The notes under the pieces: model-generated
The model's input: only the letters and a program-made list of their open reading frames with translations
What the model was told of the DNA's origin: nothing
The model's database searches: none
Made by a program: the position numbers and the translations under genes
Assembly (NCBI GenBank): GCA_024638815.1
Contig: JAHEJM010000004.1
Location: 1 to 64,000, forward strand
Source: Acidimicrobiales bacterium
GTDB taxonomy: Bacteria > Actinomycetota > Acidimicrobiia > Acidimicrobiales > SZUA-35
Length of the DNA: 64,000 nt
Reading direction: 5' to 3'
Shown here: one piece after another, positions 36,102 through 45,835 of the stretch
Layout: the number at the start of each line of letters is the position of its first letter
Position numbering within the stretch: position 1 is the first letter of the stretch

Positions 36102-39100
36102 GTGGCAACATCAACTCGGAACTCATCACGTTCCGGTCGAGGGGCTACGGGCGGACGCAAACCGGCACGCAGGAAGAACGCAAAGCGTCGCGCCCAAGAA
36201 GACCGCAGGGATCTCCAGGGGCTGCTGCTCATAGCCTTTGGTGTCTTGCTGGGTCTCGGCCTCTACACCGGCGCGACCGGCGTGCTCGGCCAATGGCTGG
36301 CTCAGGCCACCGGGGTCCTTTTCGGCCTCGCTCGCTTCCTCGGCCCCCCGCTCCTGCTGGCCGCCGGGTTTCAGATGCTGCGGACCAGTTCCCGCCGCCG
36401 TCGCCGCAAACCGGACTACGGCCAGTGGTTGGCGTGGGGATCTCTGGTGGCCGCCGGATTCTGCCTACTCGACATGCTCGGTGGGCGTCCCTACTGGACG
36501 TCCCCGGTTGAGGACCTGAGCCGGGCCGGTGGTTGGGTCGGTGTCGCCATCGGCGGCACCCTCGAGCGCTATCTGGGTTACTGGGGCGAGGTGGTGGTCA
36601 CCATCACCCTGGTCATGATCGCCGCCGTGTTGCTCACGTCCATCTCGTTGGGCCCGGCGGCCGACACCATGGCCGAGCGGTTCGGCTTGATCATGGCTCG
36701 GCTTCGAGAGCGGTTCTCCGATCGTGATTGGCTCAAAAGGGAGGAGTCCGATCCGGTCGGCGATCTTCGCCGGGACCGGCCCCGTGGCCTGGCCGCCATG
36801 TTCGAGGACGACCCCATCGACGGCGCCGGGCACACACCGAGCAGGTCGGGCGACGAGCACGAGGCCCAAATCTACATCGATCTGCGCCACGATCACCCCG
36901 GCGGAGAATCGCCGGACGACGGTTCGAAGCCTCGACGTGGCTCCGACGACGCTGCGGACGCCGACGACGACATCGTGGTGGTGGGTCGGGACCCCGAGTC
37001 CGGCCCGGTTCAGGCCGATGTGGGCCGACGGTGGCAGGACGCCGGTCCCAGTCCGGTCATCGAAGTGCCGTCGCCGCCGGTGGTCGAGGGCCTCGCCATG
37101 GCCGCCCCCCAACCCCCAGACGGGTATTGGCGGCTTCCCACCCTCGACATTCTGGACCGGACCGAGGCCCAGGACGTGGACCGGGCCTCGGTGGAGAAGA
37201 CCGGTCGGCAGCTCGAGCACGCCCTGGCCGAACACGGTGTCGAGACCAGGCTCATCGGCGTGGTCGTCGGCCCCACCGTCAGCCGATTCGAGTTGGAGCT
37301 CGGCCCCGGGGTCAAGGTGTCCAGGGTGACCTCGCTTCACAAGGACATCGCCTACGCCATGGCCACCCCCGACGTTCGCATCCTGGCCCCCATCCCGGGC
37401 AAGCAGGCCATCGGGGTCGAGGTGCCCAACGTCCGACGTCAGATCATCACCGTCGGCGACCTACTGATTTCCGAAGAGGCGGCCAACGCCACCCATCCGC
37501 TCGAGGTCACCCTCGGTCGGGACATCACCGGCCGAACCATCGTGGCCAACCTGGCCGGCATGCCCCATCTGCTGGTTGCGGGCCAGACCGGCTCCGGCAA
37601 GTCGAGCTGCATCAACTCGATGCTCACCTCCATCCTCATGCGGTCCACGCCGGATCAGATCCGTCTCATCCTGGTCGACCCCAAACGGGTCGAACTCACC
37701 CAGTACGAACGACTGCCCCATCTGTTGACCGAGGTGGTGACCGACCCCAAGAAGGCGGCCAACGCCCTGGCCTGGGCGGTCAGGGAGATGGAACGACGCT
37801 ACGACCTGCTGAGCGAGGTCGGGGTTCGTGATCTGGACGGCTACAACCGTTCGGTCGACGAGGGCCGGTTCGATCCCGTTCCCGGGCCCGACGGGGAACC
37901 GATGGAGTACCAGCGGCTCAGCTACATCCTGGTTGTGCTCGACGAGTTGGCCGACCTGATGATGGTGGCGGCCCGCGATGTCGAGGAATCGATCTGCCGG
38001 ATCGCCCAGAAGGCCCGGGCCGTCGGCATCCACCTGGTGATCGCCACCCAGCGTCCGTCGACCAATGTCATCACCGGCCTGATCAAGGCCAACGTACCGG
38101 CCCGACTGGCCTTCGCCGTCTCCAGCCTGACCGACAGTCGGGTCATTCTCGACCAGCCCGGAGCCGAACGCCTCGTCGGCCGGGGTGATGGCCTGCTCAA
38201 CGACGGCACCACCAGCACTCCGGTCCGGTTCCAGGGGGCCTGGGTCACCGAAGCGGAAGTGGCGGCCATCGTCGACCACTGGACCAACCAGGCTCCCGAG
38301 GTCACCTTTGACAGTCGGGTGGTGGGGGTGGAGGCCGGCGGTGAGGCCGCTGCCTTCATTCCCGGTGGCTCGACCGGCGACGAGGGAGACGACGATCTGC
38401 TGTTGCAGGCCATGGAACTGGTTGTGCGATCCCAGCTCGGCTCGACGTCCATGCTGCAACGCAAGCTCCGGGTCGGCTTCGCCCGAGCCGGCAGGCTCAT
38501 GGACTTGCTGGAGGAGAGGGGGGTGGTCGGTCCATCCGTGGGCTCCAAGGCGCGCGAGGTGCTGATGACCCCTGAGGACCTCGACGCCGGTCGGTGGCCC
38601 GTTGGGGTTGCCCCCCCGGCGGTCGACAGCCAGCCGCCGGCCAAACCGGTGTTCAGCTCGCCGGCCTTGCCCACCCGACAGGATCGGCCCCGGCCCGGCC
38701 GGCTCGATGACAGGGTCGACACCACCGACGATCGACCTGAGGGCGTCGCCGACGGACCATCGCGAGGCCGTTCCGGCGCCATGGCCGACGACACCGTGGT
38801 CGATGACGCAGTGGTCGATGACGCTGTGGTCGATGACGCCGGTTTCGACGATACCGCGGCCGACGATGCCGGGTTCCCCAACGCTGCCGGTTCCGACAAG
38901 CCCGATCGGGATAGGGGCGCCGGGCCCGCCGACATCACCGATGGCGGCGTCTCGACCGACGAGGGCCCATGGCCCGACGACGGTCCCGACCCGGGACGAC
39001 GGGCCGACGGTCCGTCGGCCTCGTATCGTGATCAACCCGTGGTCGACGCGCCCCGGAGGCGGCGATTCACCCTGGCCGACATCCCCAACCCCGAGCCGGT

Positions 39101-39677
39101 CCGGATCCCCGAGAGTCGGGCCGCCCATCCCACCACCGGGGGACAACGAGCCGAATCGGCACCCCGACCGGGCCTCGACCCTTATCTGGGGCCCGACCCC
39201 CACCTGGGGATCGACAAGACGCCGACCGCCAGGGTCAACGCCGGCACCGCCTCGGCCGTGGCCCGAGCCGACACGCCGGTGCTTGAGGAGCCGAATGAAC
39301 CCGAGTCTCCGGGCAAGCCTCACCTCCGGGTGGTCCAGGATCCCGATCCCGAACTCTACGAGCCGGAGCCCGAACCGTTCGACTTCGACGCCGAGGCCGA
39401 CATCGAGGGCCACTTCGAGGCCGAGACCGACGACCACCATGACGCCGACGCAAACGTCGAGGACCGCGTCGAGCGCAATGTCGATGAGCACCATGCAGGC
39501 GAGGTGTTCGACCCCGACGACGAGTTCGACGACGATGGCCGAACCTTGGTGGCCGCCGATGACTGGTCCGACGAGTTTGATGCCGACGATGACCTCGACG
39601 ACGAGTTCGACGGCGACTTCGACTCGGCCCTGGCTCCGCCGCCCGGCTACCCGCGGGCAGATCGGCGTGAACCGTAG
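36102..39677 (+). CDS. ftsK: DNA translocase FtsK with an extended acidic tail
   Basis: FtsK/SpoIIIE, 1191 residues, which pumps chromosomal DNA at the division septum. An N-terminal membrane region (about 40-190, several helices) and a linker precede the motor: Walker A in AGQTGSGKSSC (about residue 494) and LILVDPKRVELTQYE. The gamma winged-helix domain (about 766-830, LRVGFARAGRLMDLLEERG) normally ends the protein, but here about 360 further residues follow, very rich in Asp, Pro and Glu. Start is GTG 36102 with no clear Shine-Dalgarno. Confidence 0.95.
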   Translation: MATSTRNSSRSGRGATGGRKPARRKNAKRRAQEDRRDLQGLLLIAFGVLLGLGLYTGATGVLGQWLAQATGVLFGLARFLGPPLLLAAGFQMLRTSSRRRRRKPDYGQWLAWGSLVAAGFCLLDMLGGRPYWTSPVEDLSRAGGWVGVAIGGTLERYLGYWGEVVVTITLVMIAAVLLTSISLGPAADTMAERFGLIMARLRERFSDRDWLKREESDPVGDLRRDRPRGLAAMFEDDPIDGAGHTPSRSGDEHEAQIYIDLRHDHPGGESPDDGSKPRRGSDDAADADDDIVVVGRDPESGPVQADVGRRWQDAGPSPVIEVPSPPVVEGLAMAAPQPPDGYWRLPTLDILDRTEAQDVDRASVEKTGRQLEHALAEHGVETRLIGVVVGPTVSRFELELGPGVKVSRVTSLHKDIAYAMATPDVRILAPIPGKQAIGVEVPNVRRQIITVGDLLISEEAANATHPLEVTLGRDITGRTIVANLAGMPHLLVAGQTGSGKSSCINSMLTSILMRSTPDQIRLILVDPKRVELTQYERLPHLLTEVVTDPKKAANALAWAVREMERRYDLLSEVGVRDLDGYNRSVDEGRFDPVPGPDGEPMEYQRLSYILVVLDELADLMMVAARDVEESICRIAQKARAVGIHLVIATQRPSTNVITGLIKANVPARLAFAVSSLTDSRVILDQPGAERLVGRGDGLLNDGTTSTPVRFQGAWVTEAEVAAIVDHWTNQAPEVTFDSRVVGVEAGGEAAAFIPGGSTGDEGDDDLLLQAMELVVRSQLGSTSMLQRKLRVGFARAGRLMDLLEERGVVGPSVGSKAREVLMTPEDLDAGRWPVGVAPPAVDSQPPAKPVFSSPALPTRQDRPRPGRLDDRVDTTDDRPEGVADGPSRGRSGAMADDTVVDDAVVDDAVVDDAGFDDTAADDAGFPNAAGSDKPDRDRGAGPADITDGGVSTDEGPWPDDGPDPGRRADGPSASYRDQPVVDAPRRRRFTLADIPNPEPVRIPESRAAHPTTGGQRAESAPRPGLDPYLGPDPHLGIDKTPTARVNAGTASAVARADTPVLEEPNEPESPGKPHLRVVQDPDPELYEPEPEPFDFDAEADIEGHFEAETDDHHDADANVEDRVERNVDEHHAGEVFDPDDEFDDDGRTLVAADDWSDEFDADDDLDDEFDGDFDSALAPPPGYPRADRREP
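38796..38840 (+). repeat. Three 15-nt in-frame repeats in the ftsK tail
   Basis: Units at 38796-38810, 38811-38825 and 38826-38840 differ only in their last base and encode VVDDA three times, inside the acidic C-terminal extension. Confidence 0.9.
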
Positions 39678-39684
39678 CGACCTG

Positions 39685-39690
39685 TAGCCT
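39685..39690 (+). promoter_or_regulatory. Leaderless-type -10 element
   Basis: TAGCCT followed by six bases and then GTG 39697. There is no Shine-Dalgarno in between. It begins 8 nt past the ftsK stop. Confidence 0.4.
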
Positions 39691-39696
39691 CCATAG

Positions 39697-40689
39697 GTGG
39701 ACTCTCTGATCCATCCGTCGCTTGTGGTGGCCTTGATCGAGGTCGGTATCGGCCTCTGGTTGTTGACTCGAGCCGCCGACGAGTTCGTTGAGGGAGCGGC
39801 CAACGTGGCCAGCCACCTCCGTATCTCGCCGGTGGTCATCGGTGCCGTGATCGTCGGATTCGGAACCAGCGCCCCGGAGCTACTGGTGTCCGGGCTGGCC
39901 GCCTTCAACGACGACCTGGCCCTCGGTGTCGGCAACGTGGTCGGCTCGAACGTCGCCAACCTGACGTTGGTTCTCGGCGCCGCCGCCCTGATCGTGGCCC
40001 TCGGTGTCACTCCCGGAATCCTGGCCCGGGAGGCGCCACTGTCGCTGATGGCCGTGCTGCTCTTCGCCTACTTCACCACCGGTGGGCTGGCTCGATGGGA
40101 GGGCATCATCCTGTTGGTGGCCCTGGTCGTCGTGCTGACCTGGGTGATCTCGGCCGGTCGGGTCGACGTGGCCCAGGATCATTCCCTGGACGATGACATG
40201 GACAACGGCTCGTTGGGCCGCCAGTTCACCCGTACCTTCGTCGGCCTCGTCGGTACCGTGGGCGGGGCCCAGTTGCTGGTGTGGGGGGCCTCGGCCATTG
40301 CCGACAGATTCGGGGTGTCGGGAGGCTTCGTGGGTTTCACCCTGGTCGCGGTGGGCACGTCACTGCCCGAGCTGGTGACTGCGGTGGCGGCCGCCCGCAA
40401 GGGCGAGACCCAGCTGATTCTGGGCAATCTGCTCGGCAGCAACATCTTCAACAGCCTGGCCGTCGGCGGCGTCATCTCACTCGTCGGCCCCGGTCTGATC
40501 GACGACGAGGCGCTGGCCACCGTCGGGGTGATCACCATGGTGGTGGTGGCCTTCACCGCCTGGGTCTTCCTGGTCACTCGAAGGCGGGTTCATCGTTTGG
40601 AGGCCGTGGTCCTTCTCGGGGCGTGGTTGGTTTCGGTGGCCCTCATGGCCGACGACGCCCCCCAAAATGCCCTTGCCTTGTTACCGTAG
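39697..40689 (+). CDS. Calcium/sodium antiporter (CaCA family)
   Basis: A 330-residue integral membrane protein with two inverted alpha-repeats typical of CaCA exchangers: VGFGTSAPELLVS with GNVVGSNVANLTL in the first half, and VAVGTSLPELVTAVAAARKG with GNLLGSNIFNSLAVGG in the second. About ten hydrophobic helices are separated by an acidic central loop near residue 160. It exchanges Na+ or H+ for Ca2+ at the cytoplasmic membrane. The exact ions cannot be read from sequence. It begins 19 nt after ftsK. Confidence 0.92.
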   Translation: MDSLIHPSLVVALIEVGIGLWLLTRAADEFVEGAANVASHLRISPVVIGAVIVGFGTSAPELLVSGLAAFNDDLALGVGNVVGSNVANLTLVLGAAALIVALGVTPGILAREAPLSLMAVLLFAYFTTGGLARWEGIILLVALVVVLTWVISAGRVDVAQDHSLDDDMDNGSLGRQFTRTFVGLVGTVGGAQLLVWGASAIADRFGVSGGFVGFTLVAVGTSLPELVTAVAAARKGETQLILGNLLGSNIFNSLAVGGVISLVGPGLIDDEALATVGVITMVVVAFTAWVFLVTRRRVHRLEAVVLLGAWLVSVALMADDAPQNALALLP

Positions 40690-40779
40690 AGGCGCAGGCC
40701 AGGTCGACGCCCGGAGGTGTTCCGGGTCCTGGTAGCGGCCATGTCGGCCACGGTTGCCCAGTCACCGGAGTAGCACCTC

Positions 40780-41718
40780 TTGACCATTCGATTTCCGGCA
40801 TCGCCCCTGGAGACGACCCTCGTAGCCTCGAATCTGCTGTTCCCCGAGGGTCCGATCTGGCTTTCCGACGGGTCGATCGTGCTGGTCGAGATCGCCAGGG
40901 GCACCCTGACCAGGGTGTCCTCCGACGGTGACGTCGATGTCGTGGCCGAACTCAAAGGGGGACCGAACGGCGCCGCCGTCGGCCCCGACGGCAAGATCTA
41001 CGTCTGCAACAACGGTGGCTTTGTCTGGAGCGAGGTCAACGGGCTGATGGTGCCCGGCGACCAGCCCGACACCTACACCGGGGGCAGGGTCCAGCGGGTC
41101 GATCTGTTGACCGGTGAGGTCGAGACTCTCTACGACGAGATCAACGGCATCATGTTGCGGGGTCCCAACGATCTCGTCTTCGATTCCTCCGGTGGGTTCT
41201 GGTTCACCGACCATGGCAAGTCCCGGCCCCGGCAGCGGGACCGGGGCGGCCTGTACTACGCCAAGTCCGACGGTTCCGGTATCAGCGAGGTCGTGTTCCC
41301 CCTCGATGCTCCCAACGGGGTCGGGCTGTCCCCCGATGAGGACATGCTCTATGTGGCCGAGACCAATCAGGGCAGGCTCTATCGATGGCCGTTGTCGGGC
41401 CCGGGTGAGATCGCCGGCTATTTCGGATCCGAGCACCGGGGCGAGATCCTGGCCGATCCCGAGGGCGGCCCCATGTTCGATTCGCTCGCCGTCGACTCGC
41501 TTGGCAATATCTGCGTGGCCACCATACGTCGAGGTGGCATCACGGTGGTGACCCCCGATGGATCCCACCGGTTCCTGGCCCTGGACGACCCCATCACCAC
41601 CAACATCTGCTTCGGCGGACCGGACCTGGGCACCGCCTACATCACCCTGTCCGGCTCCGGTCGACTCGTCTCGTGTCCATGGGAGTTCCCCGGTCTTCCC
41701 TTGGCCTTCAATCTCTGA
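40780..41718 (+). CDS. SMP-30/gluconolactonase-like beta-propeller protein
   Basis: A 312-residue six-bladed propeller of the SMP-30/gluconolaconase/LRE group: LLFPEGPIWLSDG near the N-terminus, GPNGAAVGPDGKIYVCNNGG, RGPNDLVFDSSGGFWFTDHG and NGVGLSPDEDMLYVAET provide the metal-site Glu, Asn and Asp positions expected for the family. It is probably a lactone hydrolase. Substrate unknown, though the window also encodes a pentose phosphate pathway. A TTG start at 40780 with CGGAG upstream is used. It ends 7 nt before rimO. Confidence 0.85.
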   Translation: MTIRFPASPLETTLVASNLLFPEGPIWLSDGSIVLVEIARGTLTRVSSDGDVDVVAELKGGPNGAAVGPDGKIYVCNNGGFVWSEVNGLMVPGDQPDTYTGGRVQRVDLLTGEVETLYDEINGIMLRGPNDLVFDSSGGFWFTDHGKSRPRQRDRGGLYYAKSDGSGISEVVFPLDAPNGVGLSPDEDMLYVAETNQGRLYRWPLSGPGEIAGYFGSEHRGEILADPEGGPMFDSLAVDSLGNICVATIRRGGITVVTPDGSHRFLALDDPITTNICFGGPDLGTAYITLSGSGRLVSCPWEFPGLPLAFNL

Positions 41719-41725
41719 TGCGGCC

Positions 41726-43018
41726 GTGAGCACCTACTGGATTCAGACCCTGGGCTGTCCCAAGAACCAGGTCGACTCCGACAAGCTTGTCGGCGTCATG
41801 GCGGCCGACGGCCTGCAGCCGGCCCGGCAAGTGGAGGATGCCGACGTCGTGGTCATCAACACCTGCGCGTTCATCGAGGAGGCCCGTCAGGAGTCGATCG
41901 AGGCCATTCTGGAGGCCGAGCAGGCTCGGCGTCCGGGGGCGGAGCTGGTGGTCACAGGTTGCCTGGCCGAGCGATACGGCGACGAACTCGCCGCCTCGTT
42001 ACCTGAAGTCGATCGGGTGGCCCCCTTCGGCGTGCCGGTCACCCTCGGCCCCACCGGCGAAGGCCAACCCAGTTCCCGGTTCGATCTGCTGGAACTGCCC
42101 CGGCCCCGGGCCTCGTCGCCCTGGGCCTATGTCAAGATCGCCGAAGGCTGTGATCGAAACTGCGGCTTCTGTGCCATTCCCAGTTTCCGGGGCAAGCAAC
42201 GGTCGAGGTCGCCGGAGTCGATCCTGGCCGAGGTCGAGGCCCTGGAGGTGTCCGAGGTGGTGCTGGTGGCCCAGGATCTGGCCTCCTACGGGCGGGACCA
42301 GGGGCGGGGCGAGCGCCGGATCGTCCCTCTGATACGGGAGGTGGCGGATCGAGTGGCATGGGTGAGGCTGTTGTACCTCTACCCTTCGGACCTGACCGAC
42401 GACCTGGTCGACACCATTCTCGCCACCGGCGTCGACTATTTCGATCTCTCCCTCCAGCACGTGTCGCCGCCGCTGATGCGGCGGATGCGTCGGTGGGGCG
42501 ATGGCGACCGCTTTCTGCGCCGAATAGCCGACATCCGAGCCCGGGACGCCGATGCCACCTTCCGCTCGAACTTCATCGTCGGCTACCCGGGCGAACGCGA
42601 GGACGACCACGATGCCCTGCTACGTTTCGTCGAGGAGGCCCGCCTCGACTGGTGCGGGTTCTTCGCCTACTCCGAGGAAGCCGGGACCTTCGGCGCCACC
42701 CTCGACGGCACCGTGGCTCCCGGCCTGATCTCGGAGCGGTTGGCCGAGTTGCGGGAGCTCCAGGATCGGATCACCGCCGAGAAGCGGGCGGCCCTGATCG
42801 GACGGGACATGACGGTGCTGGTCGAGGAGCCGGGCCGGGCCCGTTCGGCCGGTGAGGCGCCGGAGATCGACGGGGTCATCACCGTGGACGAGAGCCTCGA
42901 TGTCGGCTCGTTCCCCACCGTTCGCATCATCGAGGCCGAAGGCCCCGACCTGGTTGGGGAGTGGCCGGTGGTCGACCACGCCGATCGAGCTTCGACCCGT
43001 TCCGAGGAGGTGTCGTGA
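41726..43018 (+). CDS. rimO: Ribosomal protein S12 methylthiotransferase RimO
   Basis: A radical-SAM methylthiotransferase of 430 residues. The N-terminal UPF0004 domain has cysteines in TLGCPKN, VINTCAFIEEA and VTGCLAERYG. The radical-SAM motif CDRNCGFC is at about residues 142-149, and a TRAM domain closes the C-terminus. Motifs such as CAFIEEAR favour RimO over MiaB. GTG 41726 gives the family N-terminus; a much longer frame upstream is the out-of-phase SMP-30 gene. The stop overlaps pgsA by 4 nt. Confidence 0.94.
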   Translation: MSTYWIQTLGCPKNQVDSDKLVGVMAADGLQPARQVEDADVVVINTCAFIEEARQESIEAILEAEQARRPGAELVVTGCLAERYGDELAASLPEVDRVAPFGVPVTLGPTGEGQPSSRFDLLELPRPRASSPWAYVKIAEGCDRNCGFCAIPSFRGKQRSRSPESILAEVEALEVSEVVLVAQDLASYGRDQGRGERRIVPLIREVADRVAWVRLLYLYPSDLTDDLVDTILATGVDYFDLSLQHVSPPLMRRMRRWGDGDRFLRRIADIRARDADATFRSNFIVGYPGEREDDHDALLRFVEEARLDWCGFFAYSEEAGTFGATLDGTVAPGLISERLAELRELQDRITAEKRAALIGRDMTVLVEEPGRARSAGEAPEIDGVITVDESLDVGSFPTVRIIEAEGPDLVGEWPVVDHADRASTRSEEVS

Positions 43019-43602
43019 CCGAGGTCGGGTCGTCAAGTCCGTCGATGAGCTTCATCGGCACGTCCCGCTGGGCCCTGGCCGCAAACGCCATCACCATCAT
43101 CCGCACCGTTCTCGCCCCGGTGCTGGCGGCCATGGTCGCCTATCGAAATCCGTGGTGGGTCAGCTTCTGGTTCGGATGGTTCCTGGGAGTCACCGATATC
43201 CTCGATGGCCACCTGGCCCGGCGGTCGGACCCGACCCGGGTCGGCGCCTTTCTCGATCCACTGGCCGACAAGGCGGTGGTGCTCCTGGTGGGCTATGTGA
43301 TGGTCGCCATCGGCCGCTTCCACTGGCTGCCCATCACCCTCATCGCCCTGCGAGAGCTGGCCATCACCGTCTATCGCAGCTACTGGGGTCGACGTGGCTT
43401 GGCGGTTCCGGCCCGCCGATCGGCCAAGTACAAGACGTTGTTCCAGGGCCTCGCCCTGGCCGCCGCCATGTGCCCGGCCTTTGATGGTCAATTGTGGGTC
43501 GCCGATGTTCTATTGTGGTTTGCCGTTGCCTTCACCCTGGTCAGTGGTCTCCAGTACGCCTTGGACGGTCACGGTGTGCTGCGGAAGGGCGGGCAGCGGT
43601 GA
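43015..43602 (+). CDS. pgsA: CDP-diacylglycerol-glycerol-3-phosphate 3-phosphatidyltransferase
   Basis: A 195-residue membrane enzyme with the CDP-alcohol phosphotransferase motif DILDGHLAR followed by GAFLDPLAD, in multi-helix context. It makes phosphatidylglycerophosphate from the CDP-diacylglycerol that CdsA supplies. GTG 43015 overlaps the rimO stop (GTGA). The rimO-pgsA-cinA order is a conserved actinobacterial arrangement, here interrupted by a hydrolase gene. Confidence 0.92.
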   Translation: MTEVGSSSPSMSFIGTSRWALAANAITIIRTVLAPVLAAMVAYRNPWWVSFWFGWFLGVTDILDGHLARRSDPTRVGAFLDPLADKAVVLLVGYVMVAIGRFHWLPITLIALRELAITVYRSYWGRRGLAVPARRSAKYKTLFQGLALAAAMCPAFDGQLWVADVLLWFAVAFTLVSGLQYALDGHGVLRKGGQR

Positions 43603-43648
43603 TCAGCACCAGCGGCGACGCGTGGAAGAGTCGACCGGGAGCACGCCA

Positions 43649-45835
43649 GTGAGCCACCAACCGAACGATGGGCGAACCGGCGGGGACCGTTCGGCCGATC
43701 CGGTGATGCCGCGAGCGGTCCGTCGGGTTGCCGGCGTCATCGCCGCCCTGGCCCTGTTCCTGGTCGCCTGTACGGGTAACGACGGCTCGTTGACCTCGAG
43801 ATCCGACCGGAACGGTGCCGATTCCGATCAGGCCGACGGCGGGGGTGAGACCGGCACCAACGCCGATTCCGCCGCCGACGGCGACGAGGCCGGTGGGTCC
43901 CGCTCCAGCGGGGGGAGCGCGGATGTCGAGGTTCCCGACCCGTCCCGGATCATCGACTACGAACCCGAGTTCATCGCCGGCGGGTGCCGACACCCGGTCC
44001 CCACCGGGTACGAGGTGGACTGCGGGACCGTGGTCGTACCCGAGGACTGGCAGACCGGTGATGGAACCGTGGTGCTGTCGGTCGCCGTGTTCGCCTCCAC
44101 GGCCGACGAGCCCGCCGCCGACCCCGTGGTCTATCTCGAGGGAGGACCGGGGGGCCACGCCCTGGAAACGCTGATGTTCGGCGCCACCGAACTCTACGAT
44201 CCGCTGCTGGAGCGGGGAGACGTCGTCGTGTTCGACCAGCGGGGGGCCGGTCTGTCCGATCCCGAGCTGGCATGCGACGAGGTGACCGGGGTGGTTCGGG
44301 AACTGGAGGACATTCCCATCATCGAGGATGCCGAGGCCAAGACGCGCTACCTCGATGCCCTGGCCGCCTGCCGGGACCGGCTCGAGGGCGAGGGAATCGA
44401 TCTCCGTGACTACAACTCGTTCAACAACGCCCATGACGTCGATGCCATTCGTCGGGCCCTCGGCTACGAGCAGTGGAACCTGCTCGGGATCTCCTATGGA
44501 ACCCGGTTGGGGTTGGAGGTCATGCGTCAGCACCCCGAGGGTGTACGTAGCGTAGTGCTCGACTCGGTGTATCCGCCCCAGGTCGATTCGGCGGCCGAGA
44601 ACCCCCAGACCTTCATCGACTCCTACCGGCGGGTGGTGGCGGCCTGCGCCGCCGAGCCCGAATGCGCAGCCGAGGGTGAACTGGCTCAGCGGTTCGAGGA
44701 GCTTGTGTCCAGGTTCCAGGTGGAACCGGTCCAGGTCACGGTGCAGGACTTCGTCAACGGGACCGACGACGAGGTCTATCTCACCGGTGACGCCCTGATC
44801 GGGGTCATCACCCAGTCGCTGTACTCGCCGGTCTGGTTCGGCGACCTGCCCGAGCTGGCCACCGATCTGGAGAACGGCCGGACAGCAGTGGTGGAACAGT
44901 ACCTGAGCCAGCAGCGAAGCACCGAGCAGTTCTTCAGCGACGGCATGTTCTATGCCATCACCTGCCACGAGGAGATCAGCTACTCCGATCCGAATGAGGT
45001 GATCGACCCTCCCGATCCGTTCGGCCTGCGCGACAAGTTCGACCTGGCCTCCAACGCCGGTAGCAACGCCTTCCCCACCTGCGAGGCCTTCGCCAATGGT
45101 CGAGCCGCCCCAGTGGCCAACGAGCCGGTGGTCAGCGACATCCCGACCCTGCTGCTGGCCGGCGAGTTCGATCCCGTCACTCCGGTGTCCTGGGCCGAGG
45201 AGGCGGCCGAGGATCTGGCCAACAGCTTCCTCGTGGTGTCGCCGTCGGCCTCGCACGGGGTGACCGGCAGTGCATGCGTCACCGGCATCGTGGCCGACTT
45301 CCTCGACGATCCGTCGACCCGGCCCGCCACCGACTGCCTGGCCGACGAGTCCATCGAGTTCGTGGCCCAGGCTCCGGTCGAGGTCGAGATGGAGGAGGCG
45401 ACCTACTCCCAGCCCCAGGCCGGGGTGGAGGTGACGACGGTCCGCCCCGAATCGTGGCTGGTGGGGTCACTCGGCGGTGACCAGTATCGGCAGGGATCGT
45501 TCCTCGATCCCACCCAGCTTTTGCAGATCGCCGGCGATCAGGCCATGGGATTCGCCCTGTCGGTCTATGTCAACGAAGCCAACGATCTATCGCTCTCGGC
45601 CACCGAACCGTTCGTCGGCAGCGACTCGATCGGATCGATTCGAGCGGCCGATCTACCCGGCGACTGGAGCCGCCGCTCGGCCAACACCCTCGATCTGGTG
45701 GTGGAGTGGCTGGAAACCGAACGGGATGGAGTCAAGCTGTACGTCATCCTCATCGCTCCCGCCGACGAAGCCCGGGAGCTCATCGAGCAGGTGATGAAGC
45801 CCGCCGTTCAGGCCATCGAGGTGGAGGGCCCGTGA
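43649..45835 (+). CDS. TAP-like alpha/beta-hydrolase lipoprotein
   Basis: A 728-residue exported lipoprotein (lipobox LFLVAC) followed by a Gly/Asp/Ser linker. The alpha/beta-hydrolase domain has EGGPGG, VVFDQRGAGLSDP, the nucleophile elbow GISYGTR, the acid in AGEFDPVTP and the His in SASHGVTG, so the triad is intact. This is the proline iminopeptidase/TAP C-terminal type. A further C-terminal region of about 160 residues after DCLADES lies outside the hydrolase and is not recognised. GTG 43649 has CGGGAG upstream. The stop overlaps cinA. Confidence 0.88.
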   Translation: MSHQPNDGRTGGDRSADPVMPRAVRRVAGVIAALALFLVACTGNDGSLTSRSDRNGADSDQADGGGETGTNADSAADGDEAGGSRSSGGSADVEVPDPSRIIDYEPEFIAGGCRHPVPTGYEVDCGTVVVPEDWQTGDGTVVLSVAVFASTADEPAADPVVYLEGGPGGHALETLMFGATELYDPLLERGDVVVFDQRGAGLSDPELACDEVTGVVRELEDIPIIEDAEAKTRYLDALAACRDRLEGEGIDLRDYNSFNNAHDVDAIRRALGYEQWNLLGISYGTRLGLEVMRQHPEGVRSVVLDSVYPPQVDSAAENPQTFIDSYRRVVAACAAEPECAAEGELAQRFEELVSRFQVEPVQVTVQDFVNGTDDEVYLTGDALIGVITQSLYSPVWFGDLPELATDLENGRTAVVEQYLSQQRSTEQFFSDGMFYAITCHEEISYSDPNEVIDPPDPFGLRDKFDLASNAGSNAFPTCEAFANGRAAPVANEPVVSDIPTLLLAGEFDPVTPVSWAEEAAEDLANSFLVVSPSASHGVTGSACVTGIVADFLDDPSTRPATDCLADESIEFVAQAPVEVEMEEATYSQPQAGVEVTTVRPESWLVGSLGGDQYRQGSFLDPTQLLQIAGDQAMGFALSVYVNEANDLSLSATEPFVGSDSIGSIRAADLPGDWSRRSANTLDLVVEWLETERDGVKLYVILIAPADEARELIEQVMKPAVQAIEVEGP

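Noticed and set aside
37461-40010. A very long open frame (849 codons) on the minus strand opposite ftsK
   Set aside because: It is antisense to a clearly conserved gene, has no domain and reflects high GC content at third positions. The same applies to long minus-strand frames opposite the hydrolase (43541-45256), cinA and zwf.
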